Source: Candidatus Gastranaerophilales bacterium
Lineage (GTDB): Bacteria; Cyanobacteriota; Vampirovibrionia; Gastranaerophilales; Gastranaerophilaceae
Direction of reading: 5' to 3'
Length of the DNA stretch: 64,000 nucleotides
NCBI GenBank assembly: GCA_947624325.1
Contig: CANQJT010000007.1
Location: 25,685 to 89,684 of the forward strand
Shown: in pieces, positions 43,327-51,699 of the stretch
Numbering within the stretch: position 1 is the first letter of the stretch
Layout of the letters: each line of letters begins with the position of its first letter
Translations under genes and position numbers: made by a program
The notes under the pieces: model-generated
The model's database searches: none
What the model was told of the DNA's origin: nothing
Seen by the model: the letters and a program-made list of their open reading frames with translations, nothing else

Positions 43327-43863
43327 TTATTTTTGAATTATTCCGGTTGCATGTTTTCCGTTGCATTTGTATGTAAGAATATAATACCCTTTTCCGCTGT
43401 CTTTTATCTCTGCTGAGGAATTAGCCGCTGTTTTTTCTTTAAATGCAATTAAATCTTCTTCTGCTTTTTGGTATTTTTCAAGTTTCTTTTTTTGTTTTGC
43501 TTTTTGAAGTCTGTCTATTATTTCCGCTTCTTCGTCAAGTTCTTCTTGAGTATACATTTTCTCAACAAGTTTTACTACTTTAACCCTTGCTTTCATTATA
43601 TTGCTTTGGTAAAAATCAAGGTGTTTCATGTCATCAGAAAGAACTATCATATAATATCCGTCAGGAATTGCATTGCCGTATTCATCATATAATGCGCAGG
43701 GCAGAGTTAAATTAGGATATTTGCTTGAGTCAGGCCCGTGTTTATAAACCTGATTATCCTCCTCATAAATACCTGCAGGATAAAAAGGGTTAGGATAGTG
43801 TCTTTTTGGCCCGTTAAAGTCCGTCATAAAATCATATGCAATTAAATCCGCATCTATAAACAT
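43327..43863 (-). CDS. uncharacterised 178-residue protein upstream of the FlhA-C-like gene
   Basis: No family recognised. The N-terminal half is rich in Tyr, Pro and Asp (DFNGPKRHYPNPFYPAG, GNAIPDGYYMIVLSDDMKHLDFYQSN). A charged coiled-coil (EELDEEAEIIDRLQKAKQKKK) follows, then a short strand-rich end (GYYILTYKCNGKHATG). No signal peptide or membrane segment. It precedes the FlhA-C-like gene by 51 bases on the same strand, so the two may work together; this is inference from spacing only. Confidence 0.65.
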   Translation of the reverse strand: MFIDADLIAYDFMTDFNGPKRHYPNPFYPAGIYEEDNQVYKHGPDSSKYPNLTLPCALYDEYGNAIPDGYYMIVLSDDMKHLDFYQSNIMKARVKVVKLVEKMYTQEELDEEAEIIDRLQKAKQKKKLEKYQKAEEDLIAFKEKTAANSSAEIKDSGKGYYILTYKCNGKHATGIIQK

Positions 43864-43883
43864 ATTAGTTATTTTATCAGATG

Positions 43884-43913
43884 TTGTGTAAATTGACTAA
43901 TTTTGTATATAAT
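43884..43913 (+). promoter_or_regulatory. predicted clpP promoter
   Basis: TTGTGT (43884-43889), 18-base spacer, TATAAT (43908-43913), 22 bases before the clpP ATG. Confidence 0.5.
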
Positions 43914-43935
43914 ATATGTAGAAATTGAGGTTTAT

Positions 43936-44526
43936 ATGGATAAGAAAACTATTTTAAATTACATCCCTACAGTTATTGAAGCATCAAATCAGGGTGAAAA
44001 ATCATTTGATATTTTTTCAAGATTATTGAGAGAAAGAATAATTTTCCTCGGTGAAGAAATTGATGATGAAATGGCTAATTCAATAGTTGCTCAGCTTCTG
44101 TTATTGGATAGCGAAAATCCGGAAAAAGATATTATGATGTATATAAATTCCCCGGGCGGTGTGATAACGGCAGGCATGGCAATTTATGACACAATGAAAC
44201 ATGTAAGGGCTGATGTTTGTACAATATGCCTTGGTGAAGCTGCTTCAATGGGTGCATTTTTATTATCGGGCGGTACAAAAGGTAAAAGAATGGCGCTTCC
44301 AAGTGCCAGAATTATGATACATCAACCTTTAGGCGGTGCTCAAGGTCAAGCTACCGATATTGAGATTGAAGCTAAAGAAATTCTCAGAATGAAAAAAGAA
44401 TTAAATACTCTTTTAGCTGAGCATACGGGTCAGCCATTAGAAAAGATATATGCAGATACTGAAAGAGATAATTATATGTCTGCTCAAGAAGCTGTTGAAT
44501 ACGGTCTAATTGATAAAGTTATATAA
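43936..44526 (+). CDS. clpP: ATP-dependent Clp protease proteolytic subunit
   Basis: 196 residues, serine protease of the two-ring ClpP barrel. The catalytic triad is Ser104 in GEAASMGAF, His129 in IMIHQPLGG and Asp178 in ERDNYMSA, each seven positions beyond the E. coli numbers. [17 protein letters not shown] is typical. The frame extends to 43903, but TGAGG before the ATG at 43936 and the family length favour this start. clpX is not adjacent. A terminator follows. Confidence 0.97.
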   Translation: MDKKTILNYIPTVIEASNQGEKSFDIFSRLLRERIIFLGEEIDDEMANSIVAQLLLLDSENPEKDIMMYINSPGGVITAGMAIYDTMKHVRADVCTICLGEAASMGAFLLSGGTKGKRMALPSARIMIHQPLGGAQGQATDIEIEAKEILRMKKELNTLLAEHTGQPLEKIYADTERDNYMSAQEAVEYGLIDKVI

Positions 44527-44544
44527 TTTAAAATTAAATATAAG

Positions 44545-44576
44545 ATGATAGCATTTTTATGCTATCATTTTTTTAT
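44545..44576 (+). terminator. intrinsic terminator after clpP
   Basis: ATGATAGCAT and ATGCTATCAT are perfect 10-bp arms with a 4-base loop, followed by a T-run. Confidence 0.85.
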
Positions 44577-44604
44577 GGTAATACATATTATTTAAGGAGT
44601 TAAA

Positions 44605-45567
44605 ATGTCCATTATAGCTAAGAAATGCAGAATCGGTGTAGATGTCGGCGGTACAAATGTCAAAGTGGCATTAGTTGATAAATCGGGGAATATTGTTTAT
44701 TCAGATACCGTTCCAACACGTGCCGAAATGGGGTATGAATACACAATTTCAAATATTATAAAAGCAATACAAAATTTATTAAAAGAATCAAAATATACAA
44801 AAGATATGATAGAAGGAATAGGCTTTGGTTTTCCGGGGCAGATTGACTGCGATAACGGAATAGTAAGACTGGCGCCTAATATCCCCGGGTGGATTGATAT
44901 TCCTATAGCTGATATTGTTTCTAAAGAATTCGGTATTCCCGTTAAAGTGGATAATGATGTAAGATGTGCAGCATTGGCTGAATTAAACTACGGAGCAGGC
45001 AGGGGCGCTAAAAACCTTGTATGTATTACGGTCGGAACAGGTATAGGTTCGGGCTTAATCGTTAACGGGAAATTAGTCAGAGGTGCAAGCAATGCTGCAG
45101 GCGAAATAGGTCATATTAAACTCCAAATGGACGATGGACCCATCTGCGGATGCGGTGACAGAGGCTGTCTTGAAGCCTTCGCATCAGGCCCCAGCATTGT
45201 CGCTATGGCTGAAGAATATATTAAAGGCGGAAAATCTACTAAATACAGAGAACTTGCCAACCCTGAAATTACACCTTATATTGTTGCTGAAGCAGCTAAA
45301 CAAGGTGATGTTGTGGCTAAGAAAATTTTTGAAACAATAGGAAATTACATTGGTATAGGTTTAGCAAGTGTAGTTAACCTGTTGAACCCTGAAAAAGTTG
45401 TAATAGGCGGCGGAGTAGCGGATGCCGGTGATTTATTATTTGTTCCCATTAAAGAAACTCTTAAAAAACGTACAATGCCTATCCAAGGGGCAGCAGTTCA
45501 GGTGGTTCATGCGGAACTTGGTAATACTGCAGGGGTTATAGGGGCAAGCTTGTTAATTGAAGATTAA
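44605..45567 (+). CDS. glk: ROK-family glucokinase
   Basis: 320 residues. It phosphorylates glucose with ATP. The ATP-binding GVDVGGTNVKVALVD is near the N-terminus. GNAAGEIGHI carries the catalytic region, and the zinc-binding ROK signature is CGCGDRGCLEAFASG. VVIGGGVADAG is near the C-terminus. AAGGAG lies before the ATG. It is followed two bases later by holA. Other sugar kinases of the ROK family are possible, but the sequence pattern favours glucokinase. Confidence 0.9.
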   Translation: MSIIAKKCRIGVDVGGTNVKVALVDKSGNIVYSDTVPTRAEMGYEYTISNIIKAIQNLLKESKYTKDMIEGIGFGFPGQIDCDNGIVRLAPNIPGWIDIPIADIVSKEFGIPVKVDNDVRCAALAELNYGAGRGAKNLVCITVGTGIGSGLIVNGKLVRGASNAAGEIGHIKLQMDDGPICGCGDRGCLEAFASGPSIVAMAEEYIKGGKSTKYRELANPEITPYIVAEAAKQGDVVAKKIFETIGNYIGIGLASVVNLLNPEKVVIGGGVADAGDLLFVPIKETLKKRTMPIQGAAVQVVHAELGNTAGVIGASLLIED

Positions 45568-45569
45568 TT

Positions 45570-46538
45570 ATGGCATTATTTCTATTTCACGGACAAGAAG
45601 AATTTTTATTGGAAAAAGAGATTAAGAAGCTTAAAAATGAGCTTCTTGATTCTTCTTTTGCTTCAATGGCTTATAAGGTTATGGATAACCCCGATTATAA
45701 TGATTTTATTGCCTGTATTCAATCTGTGCCTTTAATGTTCGGAAATACTTTAAGTGTTATTTATCTTGATAAATATCTTATGTCAGGCAGATTATCATTT
45801 GATGATAAGCAAATTGAATGTATTGATGAGTCGCTTAAAAATATACCTGATAGTGTTAACATTATTTTCGTCTGCAAAATACCCCGTGATGAAAATAAAA
45901 AAGCGGATTCAAGAAAAAAACTTTTTAAAGTTCTGTCTAAATACTGTCAGGTAAGAGAATTTCTTCAGTATAAAACATATCAAAAAGAGCTTAACTCTCA
46001 AATCCTTTCAATGGTTAAAGAAAAAGGTTTAACGGCTTCATCTGATGTTATTTCTTTAATTATAGAGCAGTTAGGAGCTAATTTAACTTTGATTGATTCA
46101 GAGCTTGAAAAACTTCAAGTTGCACTTCATCCCGATAAAAACATTACAAAAGAGGCTGTGCATAAATACTGTTCATCCTCAGAAGACGTTTTTATTTTGG
46201 CTGATTTAATTATTCAGGGAAATAAAAATGAAATTTTAAAACAATATAATCTTTTAACGGAAAAAAGACATCCTCTGGAGGTCTTTTCCGTGCTGCAAAG
46301 TAATTTTCAACGATTTATTTTTATTAAATCCTATGAAAAAAAGATGAGCGCAAAAGATATGTCTTATAAAATTAAACTGCATGAATATATTATTATGAAA
46401 ACTCAGGAAAAACTAAGAAATACTTCTCTTGATAAATTACTTAAGATAAGAGAAAATTTAATAAATGCAGAGTATAAATTAAAATCAGGGCAGTCTTTTG
46501 TTAGTGATACGGTATTGGAATTGGCATTGTTGAGTTAG
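45570..46538 (+). CDS. holA: DNA polymerase III subunit delta
   Basis: 322 residues. Delta opens the sliding clamp within the clamp-loader complex. The N-terminal domain starts FLFHGQEEFLLEKEIKKLK, the usual pseudo-P-loop region of HolA. The helical collar (FILADLIIQGNKNEIL..., HPLEVFSVLQSNFQRFI) is in the C-terminal third. It starts two bases after glk and is followed one base later by holB, so delta and delta' are made together. Confidence 0.9.
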   Translation: MALFLFHGQEEFLLEKEIKKLKNELLDSSFASMAYKVMDNPDYNDFIACIQSVPLMFGNTLSVIYLDKYLMSGRLSFDDKQIECIDESLKNIPDSVNIIFVCKIPRDENKKADSRKKLFKVLSKYCQVREFLQYKTYQKELNSQILSMVKEKGLTASSDVISLIIEQLGANLTLIDSELEKLQVALHPDKNITKEAVHKYCSSSEDVFILADLIIQGNKNEILKQYNLLTEKRHPLEVFSVLQSNFQRFIFIKSYEKKMSAKDMSYKIKLHEYIIMKTQEKLRNTSLDKLLKIRENLINAEYKLKSGQSFVSDTVLELALLS

Positions 46539-46539
46539 T

Positions 46540-47484
46540 ATGAACAGCATTTTAGATAATAAATATCCTTATTTAACAAACTTTTTTAATACGGCAATCA
46601 GTCAAAACAGATTGTTTCATTCATTAATATTGTACGGGAGCAATAACTATATACAATATGCACTTGCAATGGAGCTTGCAAGACAATTAAACTGCCATGA
46701 AGAAAAACAAGAAAATTGCAATTGCCAAAATTGCAGGTGGATTAGAGAAAATAAACATCCTGCAATTATGACTATTTCTAAAATAGATAATAAAACAGAC
46801 TCCAGTAAAACAGTAATATCTGAAGAACAAGTTAATTCAGTTTTAGATACTCTTGTTAATTCTTCTGATTTTCACAGAGTTTTTATTTTCTGTAATGCGG
46901 ATATAAAAAAACTTTCAGCTGCGGAAATGAAAGATTATGAAGAGTATAAATCAACAGGGTTTTCCCTTCCTCAGGATATTTCTGACGATAAAATCTGGTA
47001 TCCGTCAGGGATTAATACCAATTGTTTTTCAACGGTTGCGGCAAACTCAATGCTTAAATCAATTGAAGAACCGCCTTCAAACGTTACTTTTATTTTTCTT
47101 ACAAATAATAAAGATGATCTGCTTCAAACTATTGTTTCCCGTTCTCAGGCTTTTTATGTACCTGATAAGCGGATTGAAGAATATAATATTGATTTCTTTA
47201 AAAAATATTTCAATAATTATCCCATGTTTAACAAGGCGAATGCACTTGATTTCGCTTCGGATTTATTGCTTTATCAAAGTGAAAATAATCTTGAAAGTGA
47301 ATACATTATTAACTGCATACAATTTTATTTAAAAGAACTTGCTAAAACAAATATACAAAATCAAATTCTGGTTAAAAAAATATTTAAAGATATAGAAAAA
47401 ACCGAAAACTCAAAAAAAATGCTCCGCTCATACATAAAAGAACAAACCGTTTACGAAGATTTGGCTTTTTACTTTGCAAATTGA
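46540..47484 (+). CDS. holB: DNA polymerase III subunit delta' (clamp loader)
   Basis: 314 residues. Four-cysteine zinc module in CHEEKQENCNCQNCRW. The P-loop place (SLILYGSNNYIQYALAMELAR) lacks GKT, as expected for delta', which does not hydrolyse ATP. The SRC-like motif is VSRSQAF and the SIEEPPSNVTFIFLT block is typical. About 40 extra residues lie between FIFCNADIKKLS and FSTVAANSMLKSIEE, an unusual insertion. The gene is coupled to holA. Confidence 0.88.
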   Translation: MNSILDNKYPYLTNFFNTAISQNRLFHSLILYGSNNYIQYALAMELARQLNCHEEKQENCNCQNCRWIRENKHPAIMTISKIDNKTDSSKTVISEEQVNSVLDTLVNSSDFHRVFIFCNADIKKLSAAEMKDYEEYKSTGFSLPQDISDDKIWYPSGINTNCFSTVAANSMLKSIEEPPSNVTFIFLTNNKDDLLQTIVSRSQAFYVPDKRIEEYNIDFFKKYFNNYPMFNKANALDFASDLLLYQSENNLESEYIINCIQFYLKELAKTNIQNQILVKKIFKDIEKTENSKKMLRSYIKEQTVYEDLAFYFAN

Positions 47485-47509
47485 TTAGATTATTGTTTTG
47501 TAATACAAT
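47481..47509 (+). promoter_or_regulatory. promoter for a leaderless nitrilase-family mRNA
   Basis: TTGATT (47481-47486, overlapping the holB stop), 17-base spacer, TACAAT (47504-47509), then six bases to the ATG at 47516. It has the same geometry as the sdaAB promoter. Confidence 0.65.
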
Positions 47510-47515
47510 TTGAAT

Positions 47516-48340
47516 ATGAAATTGAAATTGTTATTAGTTCAAATAGAAGCAATAACAGGGGATATTGATTCTAACATAGAAAAGGTAAAAAAACTGCTGA
47601 AAGATAGCGGTGAAACTTCATCTGACCTGATAATAATGCCTGAATTATGGACAACAGGCTGGGATTGCCCTAATTTTAATAAGTATTCCGAAGAACTGTA
47701 TTCGTCTAAAACATATAATTTTCTTAAACAGCTTGCAGTTGAATATAATTCAAATATAATAGGCGGAAGCACTATTTTACATAAAAATAAAGAAAAAGAC
47801 AGAAATACATGTTTAATATTCGACCGAAATGGCAGAATGATTACATCTTATGATAAATTTCATTTGTTTTCGCACAGGGGAGAATCTGAAGGCACATACC
47901 TTGAAGAAGGGGACAGCCCTTTAATTATAAATACGGATATAGGAAAAATCGGGATATCAATATGCTATGATATCAGATTTCCCGAAATGTTTAGATTATA
48001 TGCATTTAATGGTGCGGATTTTATTGTTAATATGGCAGCTTGGCCTAAATCTTTTACGGATGAATATGTAACTCTTGCAAAAGCCAGAGCCATTGAAAAT
48101 CAAATTTATTTCATTGCTTCTTGTTTGACGGGGAAAATAAATGATTCATTTGATTTTTCAGGTCATTCAATGGTTATTGATTATAAAGGCAGGTTTGTTG
48201 ATAAACTTGACAGAGAAGAAAAAGTTTTGGCTTCTTTTATTGATATAAATGAAATGAAAGAATACAGAAAACAAATGCCTATTTTACAAGATACGAAACA
48301 AAATTATAAATTACGGAGTGAAAATGAAAAAAATATTTAA
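47516..48340 (+). CDS. carbon-nitrogen hydrolase (nitrilase superfamily, omega-amidase-like)
   Basis: 274 residues. The catalytic Glu-Lys-Cys triad is Glu43 in MPELWTTGW, Lys114 in YDKFHLF and Cys150 in ISICYDIRFPEMF. VNMAAWPKSF after it is typical of omega-amidase/Nit2-like and YafV-type amidases, which hydrolyse alpha-ketoglutaramate and similar omega-amides or repair metabolites. The frame includes a TTG at 47510; the ATG at 47516 is preferred. No ribosome site. The 3' end overlaps dacB by 17 bases. Confidence 0.85.
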   Translation: MKLKLLLVQIEAITGDIDSNIEKVKKLLKDSGETSSDLIIMPELWTTGWDCPNFNKYSEELYSSKTYNFLKQLAVEYNSNIIGGSTILHKNKEKDRNTCLIFDRNGRMITSYDKFHLFSHRGESEGTYLEEGDSPLIINTDIGKIGISICYDIRFPEMFRLYAFNGADFIVNMAAWPKSFTDEYVTLAKARAIENQIYFIASCLTGKINDSFDFSGHSMVIDYKGRFVDKLDREEKVLASFIDINEMKEYRKQMPILQDTKQNYKLRSENEKNI

Positions 48341-49685
48341 AATTTTAACTGTATTTATTATTTTAGCAATTCAAGCAAATGCCTGCTTTGCTATAGAGAT
48401 AGGTAAAATAGAGAAACTGATAAAAAAATCGGGACTTAATGATATGTCTATAGTCTCTGTTTCAATTAAAAATGCTGAAAATAACAATATTGTATATGAG
48501 TTAAATTCTAAAAGATTACTTCATCCTGCATCGACAATTAAATTATTTACTCAATTTAGTGCAATTAATACATTGGGATATGATTATTTTTTTAGAACAG
48601 GATTTTATAAAGATTCACAAAATAATTTGTATATAAAACTGGGTGCAGATCCTTTATTAACGGTATCTCAATTAAAACAGGCAATGCAAAAGGTAAAAGA
48701 AACAGGTGCTTCGTATAACAATTTATATTTTGATGACAGTATAATTGATAAAAAAGAATGTTCCCCCGGATGGATGTGGGATGATAATGTCAATCCTTAT
48801 ACTCCAAAAGTAAGTGCTTACAACCTTGATAAAAATGTTATAAAGCTAAATATAGAAAAGAACTCGGAAGGGAACGCAAATCTTTCTTTAAGCCCTGCTT
48901 ATCCGATGAGTATTATTTCCGATATTAAAATCGGAATAAAAAAAGATATGCTTGAAGTTAACAGCTACTATTGGAATAACCCTGAAGTTGTTGAGATTTA
49001 CGGGGCGGTTACAAATCCAAAAAGCATTTATCTCCCTTTAAGCAGTATGAGAAGATACTTTATATATAATCTTGATAAAATAACCGATGATTTAAGAATA
49101 GAAATAAAATCAACCTCATATTCATCCAAACTTGTTCCTTCCGGTGCAGAATTAATTACGGAAATTGCAAATCCCATACTTCCTGCAGCTAAGGAAGCAC
49201 TGGAAAGCAGCAGTAATCTTTCAGCAGAAACAATCTATAAATTGGCAGGTGCAAATAAATATTCTTCTACAGGCAGTGATACAAATGCATTTGATGTATT
49301 TAACGAATTCTATAAAAGTATAGGAATGAATATGGATAATATAAAATTATCTGACGGCTGCGGTGTTTCAAGGTATGACCTTATTTATGCGGATTGGATG
49401 ACTGAGGCTTTAAATAAACTTTATAAAATGAAAAATTTTGAAAAATTCAAAGAACTTTTGGCGCAGCCGGGTGAAGGTACTCTCTCTAAAAGATTATTTG
49501 ACTTAAGAGGTGATACTTGGCTTAAAACAGGTTCTTTAAATAATATAAGCACTATAACGGGTTATGTAAAGTCTCAAGACGGGCATGTTTATTCAATTGC
49601 AATTTTAACTGAGAATTATACAAAAAATAACTCTGATGTTAAAGCTTTTGAAGATGAATTAATAAAATTAATTTATAACCGATAG
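48324..49685 (+). CDS. dacB: D-alanyl-D-alanine carboxypeptidase/endopeptidase (PBP4, DacB)
   Basis: 453 residues, class C low-molecular-mass penicillin-binding protein that trims peptidoglycan cross-links in the periplasm. Signal peptide MKKIFKILTVFIILAIQANACFA. Catalytic SxxK is Ser70-Thr-Ile-Lys73 in HPASTIKLF. SxN lies in SSNLSAET and the KTG box in LKTGSLNNIS. The ATG at 48324 follows CGGAGTG. It overlaps the amidase gene and is probably transcribed with it. Confidence 0.93.
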   Translation: MKKIFKILTVFIILAIQANACFAIEIGKIEKLIKKSGLNDMSIVSVSIKNAENNNIVYELNSKRLLHPASTIKLFTQFSAINTLGYDYFFRTGFYKDSQNNLYIKLGADPLLTVSQLKQAMQKVKETGASYNNLYFDDSIIDKKECSPGWMWDDNVNPYTPKVSAYNLDKNVIKLNIEKNSEGNANLSLSPAYPMSIISDIKIGIKKDMLEVNSYYWNNPEVVEIYGAVTNPKSIYLPLSSMRRYFIYNLDKITDDLRIEIKSTSYSSKLVPSGAELITEIANPILPAAKEALESSSNLSAETIYKLAGANKYSSTGSDTNAFDVFNEFYKSIGMNMDNIKLSDGCGVSRYDLIYADWMTEALNKLYKMKNFEKFKELLAQPGEGTLSKRLFDLRGDTWLKTGSLNNISTITGYVKSQDGHVYSIAILTENYTKNNSDVKAFEDELIKLIYNR

Positions 49686-49710
49686 ATATATTAATTAAGG
49701 TGATTTTTTA

Positions 49711-49755
49711 AACTTCTTTTGAGTCTATGTTAATAAGGTCAAAAGGAGTTTTTAT
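49711..49755 (+). promoter_or_regulatory. hairpin enclosing the ribosome site of desulfoferrodoxin, also terminator-like
   Basis: AACTTCTTTTGA (49711-49722) can pair with TCAAAAGGAGTT (49739-49750), one G-T pair in 12. The second arm contains the AAGGAG ribosome site of the gene starting at 49757, and a TTTTTATT run follows. The structure could stop dacB transcripts or shield the ribosome site. Confidence 0.6.
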
Positions 49756-49756
49756 T

Positions 49757-50167
49757 ATGACCGAAAAAATGGAAATTTATAAATGTAATGTGTGCGGAAA
49801 TATTGTTGAGATAATAAACCCCGGGGCAGGCGAACTTGTGTGCTGTTCCGTTCCCATGGAAAACTTAACCGAACATTCCAATGACGATAATGCTAATGAA
49901 AAACATGTACCTATTGTTACTATTGAAGGTGAGAATAAAACTATTAGAGTGGGGTCTATTCCTCATCCTATGGAAAAAGAACATTATATTATATTTATAG
50001 AAGCAGTTTCTCCCGATAAAAAATATCTGAAAAGAAAATATCTAATGCCTGATGATGAACCTAAGATGGATCTAAAATTATCTTGCAATTACGATAAATT
50101 TACGGCAAGAGAACTTTGTAATATCCATGGACTTTGGGTAAAAGAATATAACGGCGAAAATAATTAG
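49757..50167 (+). CDS. dfx: desulfoferrodoxin (superoxide reductase)
   Basis: 136 residues. The N-terminal desulforedoxin-type iron site is CNVCGN plus VCCSVP. The C-terminal superoxide-reductase iron site has EKHVPIV, SIPHPMEKEHYI, and CNIHGLW with the Cys and His ligands. It reduces superoxide without making oxygen, typical of anaerobes. The frame opens at 49727, but AAGGAG precedes the ATG at 49757 and MTEKMEIYKC is the family N-terminus. The end overlaps the convergent gene by four bases. Confidence 0.96.
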   Translation: MTEKMEIYKCNVCGNIVEIINPGAGELVCCSVPMENLTEHSNDDNANEKHVPIVTIEGENKTIRVGSIPHPMEKEHYIIFIEAVSPDKKYLKRKYLMPDDEPKMDLKLSCNYDKFTARELCNIHGLWVKEYNGENN

Positions 50168-51537
50168 TTATTTTTCAGTTCAATAAGATAGTTAACTATA
50201 TCAGGATCCCATTTTGTTCCCGATTCGCTTTTTATAACTTCAAGTGCTTTTTCTTTTGTCATTGCATTTCTGTATGCTCGTTCCGAAGTTAAAGCACTGT
50301 ACGCATCTGCAATGGCAATTATTCTTGAACCGAGAGGAATACTTTGCCCTTTTAATCCTTCAGGTTCGCCTTTACCGTCCCATCTTTCTTTATGGTATGT
50401 AATATACGGTACAACTTCAGACAAGAAGTTAATGCTCATAAGTATACTTACACCGACATTCGGATGATTTTGAAGTTTATCCCAATCTTCTTGTGATAAT
50501 TTTTCTTTTTTATTGAATAGTTCTTCCGGCAGGGTTATTTTTCCTATATTTCTTAAGAGTGCCGCATAATATATTAAATCTTTTGTTTTTTCGTTTAACC
50601 CGATTTTTGTTGAAATTTCTTTTGCCAAATCTGCAACGTCGTGTGAGTAATTATTTTTGAAACTGCTTTTTGCATCTACAGCCCTTGCTAAGTTTTCAAC
50701 AAACCATTGTTGTTCACTGCTTAAATCACCTATTAATGCGGTTAATTCTGCTCGATTATTTTGTAATTGTGATATAGTAACATCTTCCTGATTTATTAAT
50801 TGTGCCGTGCCTTCGGTTAATTTTTCCAATGACATAGATGTTGCAAATAATCTTGCTGTTACGGTTAACAGTTCTTTAAACTCTTCGGATAAGTTTTTAT
50901 CACTATAATTTTCTACTACTATTACTCCGACTTTCTGCATATTATTAAACATTGGAACAGCCAGATAATATTTTACTTTATCTTCGCTTAATAATAATAT
51001 TGCTTTAAAGTTTTCATCTTTTGTGCTGTCTTTTATTTCAATAGTTTTATTGTTATTATATGCTTTCGATACATAACTTTTATCATCATATCTGTATCCG
51101 ATTTCAGCTTCATATATGTCATCTTTAAAATTTAAAGACGATCCCACTAAAAGCAGGTCATTTTTTGTTGTGTTTAATCCCATTGCATTTTCTTTTGATA
51201 AAAATATATGACATGCATCAATTTCAAGCATCTGTTTTATTGTTTTAGCTATTGCATTGTATATTACATAATCTTCTTTACTGCTGAAACCGAGTATCTT
51301 TAAAGTGTTATCCAATGAGTATATTGAAATTAGTTCCTGAAGCTGTTTCTTTAAGCTCGCATGTTTATCTACATTCTTTTTGCTTATTTTTTGTACAAGT
51401 TCATCCGATATTAAATGTTCTGATATAAAATCACCTAAATTTAGTGCAAATATTTCTTCCAATGGATCAGATTCCAATGATATTTCACTTCTTGAAAATA
51501 CTGAAACATTTTTATTGTCTTTTTTTTCGTCTGCCAT
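50164..51537 (-). CDS. GAF-domain protein with degenerate HD-GYP domain
   Basis: 457 residues. About 100-240 form a GAF-like domain (TIKQMLEIDACHIFLS ... YYLAVPMFNNMQKVGVIVVEN). The C-terminal ~165 residues follow the HD-GYP pattern: YSHDVADLA, HPNVGVSIL, RWDGKGEPEGLKG, IIAIADAYSALTSERAY. The name-giving HD in ALLHDIGK is replaced (ALLRNIGK), the HHE motif reads YHKE, and GYP reads GEP. It has therefore probably lost c-di-GMP phosphodiesterase activity and may be a sensor or scaffold. Ribosome site AAGGG precedes the ATG. Confidence 0.85.
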   Translation of the reverse strand: MADEKKDNKNVSVFSRSEISLESDPLEEIFALNLGDFISEHLISDELVQKISKKNVDKHASLKKQLQELISIYSLDNTLKILGFSSKEDYVIYNAIAKTIKQMLEIDACHIFLSKENAMGLNTTKNDLLLVGSSLNFKDDIYEAEIGYRYDDKSYVSKAYNNNKTIEIKDSTKDENFKAILLLSEDKVKYYLAVPMFNNMQKVGVIVVENYSDKNLSEEFKELLTVTARLFATSMSLEKLTEGTAQLINQEDVTISQLQNNRAELTALIGDLSSEQQWFVENLARAVDAKSSFKNNYSHDVADLAKEISTKIGLNEKTKDLIYYAALLRNIGKITLPEELFNKKEKLSQEDWDKLQNHPNVGVSILMSINFLSEVVPYITYHKERWDGKGEPEGLKGQSIPLGSRIIAIADAYSALTSERAYRNAMTKEKALEVIKSESGTKWDPDIVNYLIELKNN

Positions 51538-51699
51538 GTATAACCCTTATCCGTGTTCTTTATTATTAATTCCGAATTAATTTATACTACCATTATATTT
51601 TATATTATGATTTTATGCAAAATCATATAATATCTCTATCGGCATATTATAACTTAAACTTTAGCTTTTTTTACAAAATTTCATACTTATGTATGATAT

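Noticed and set aside
46937..47332. 131-codon plus-strand open frame inside holB
   Set aside because: It is out of frame within a well supported gene, with hydrophobic low-complexity translation and no ribosome site.
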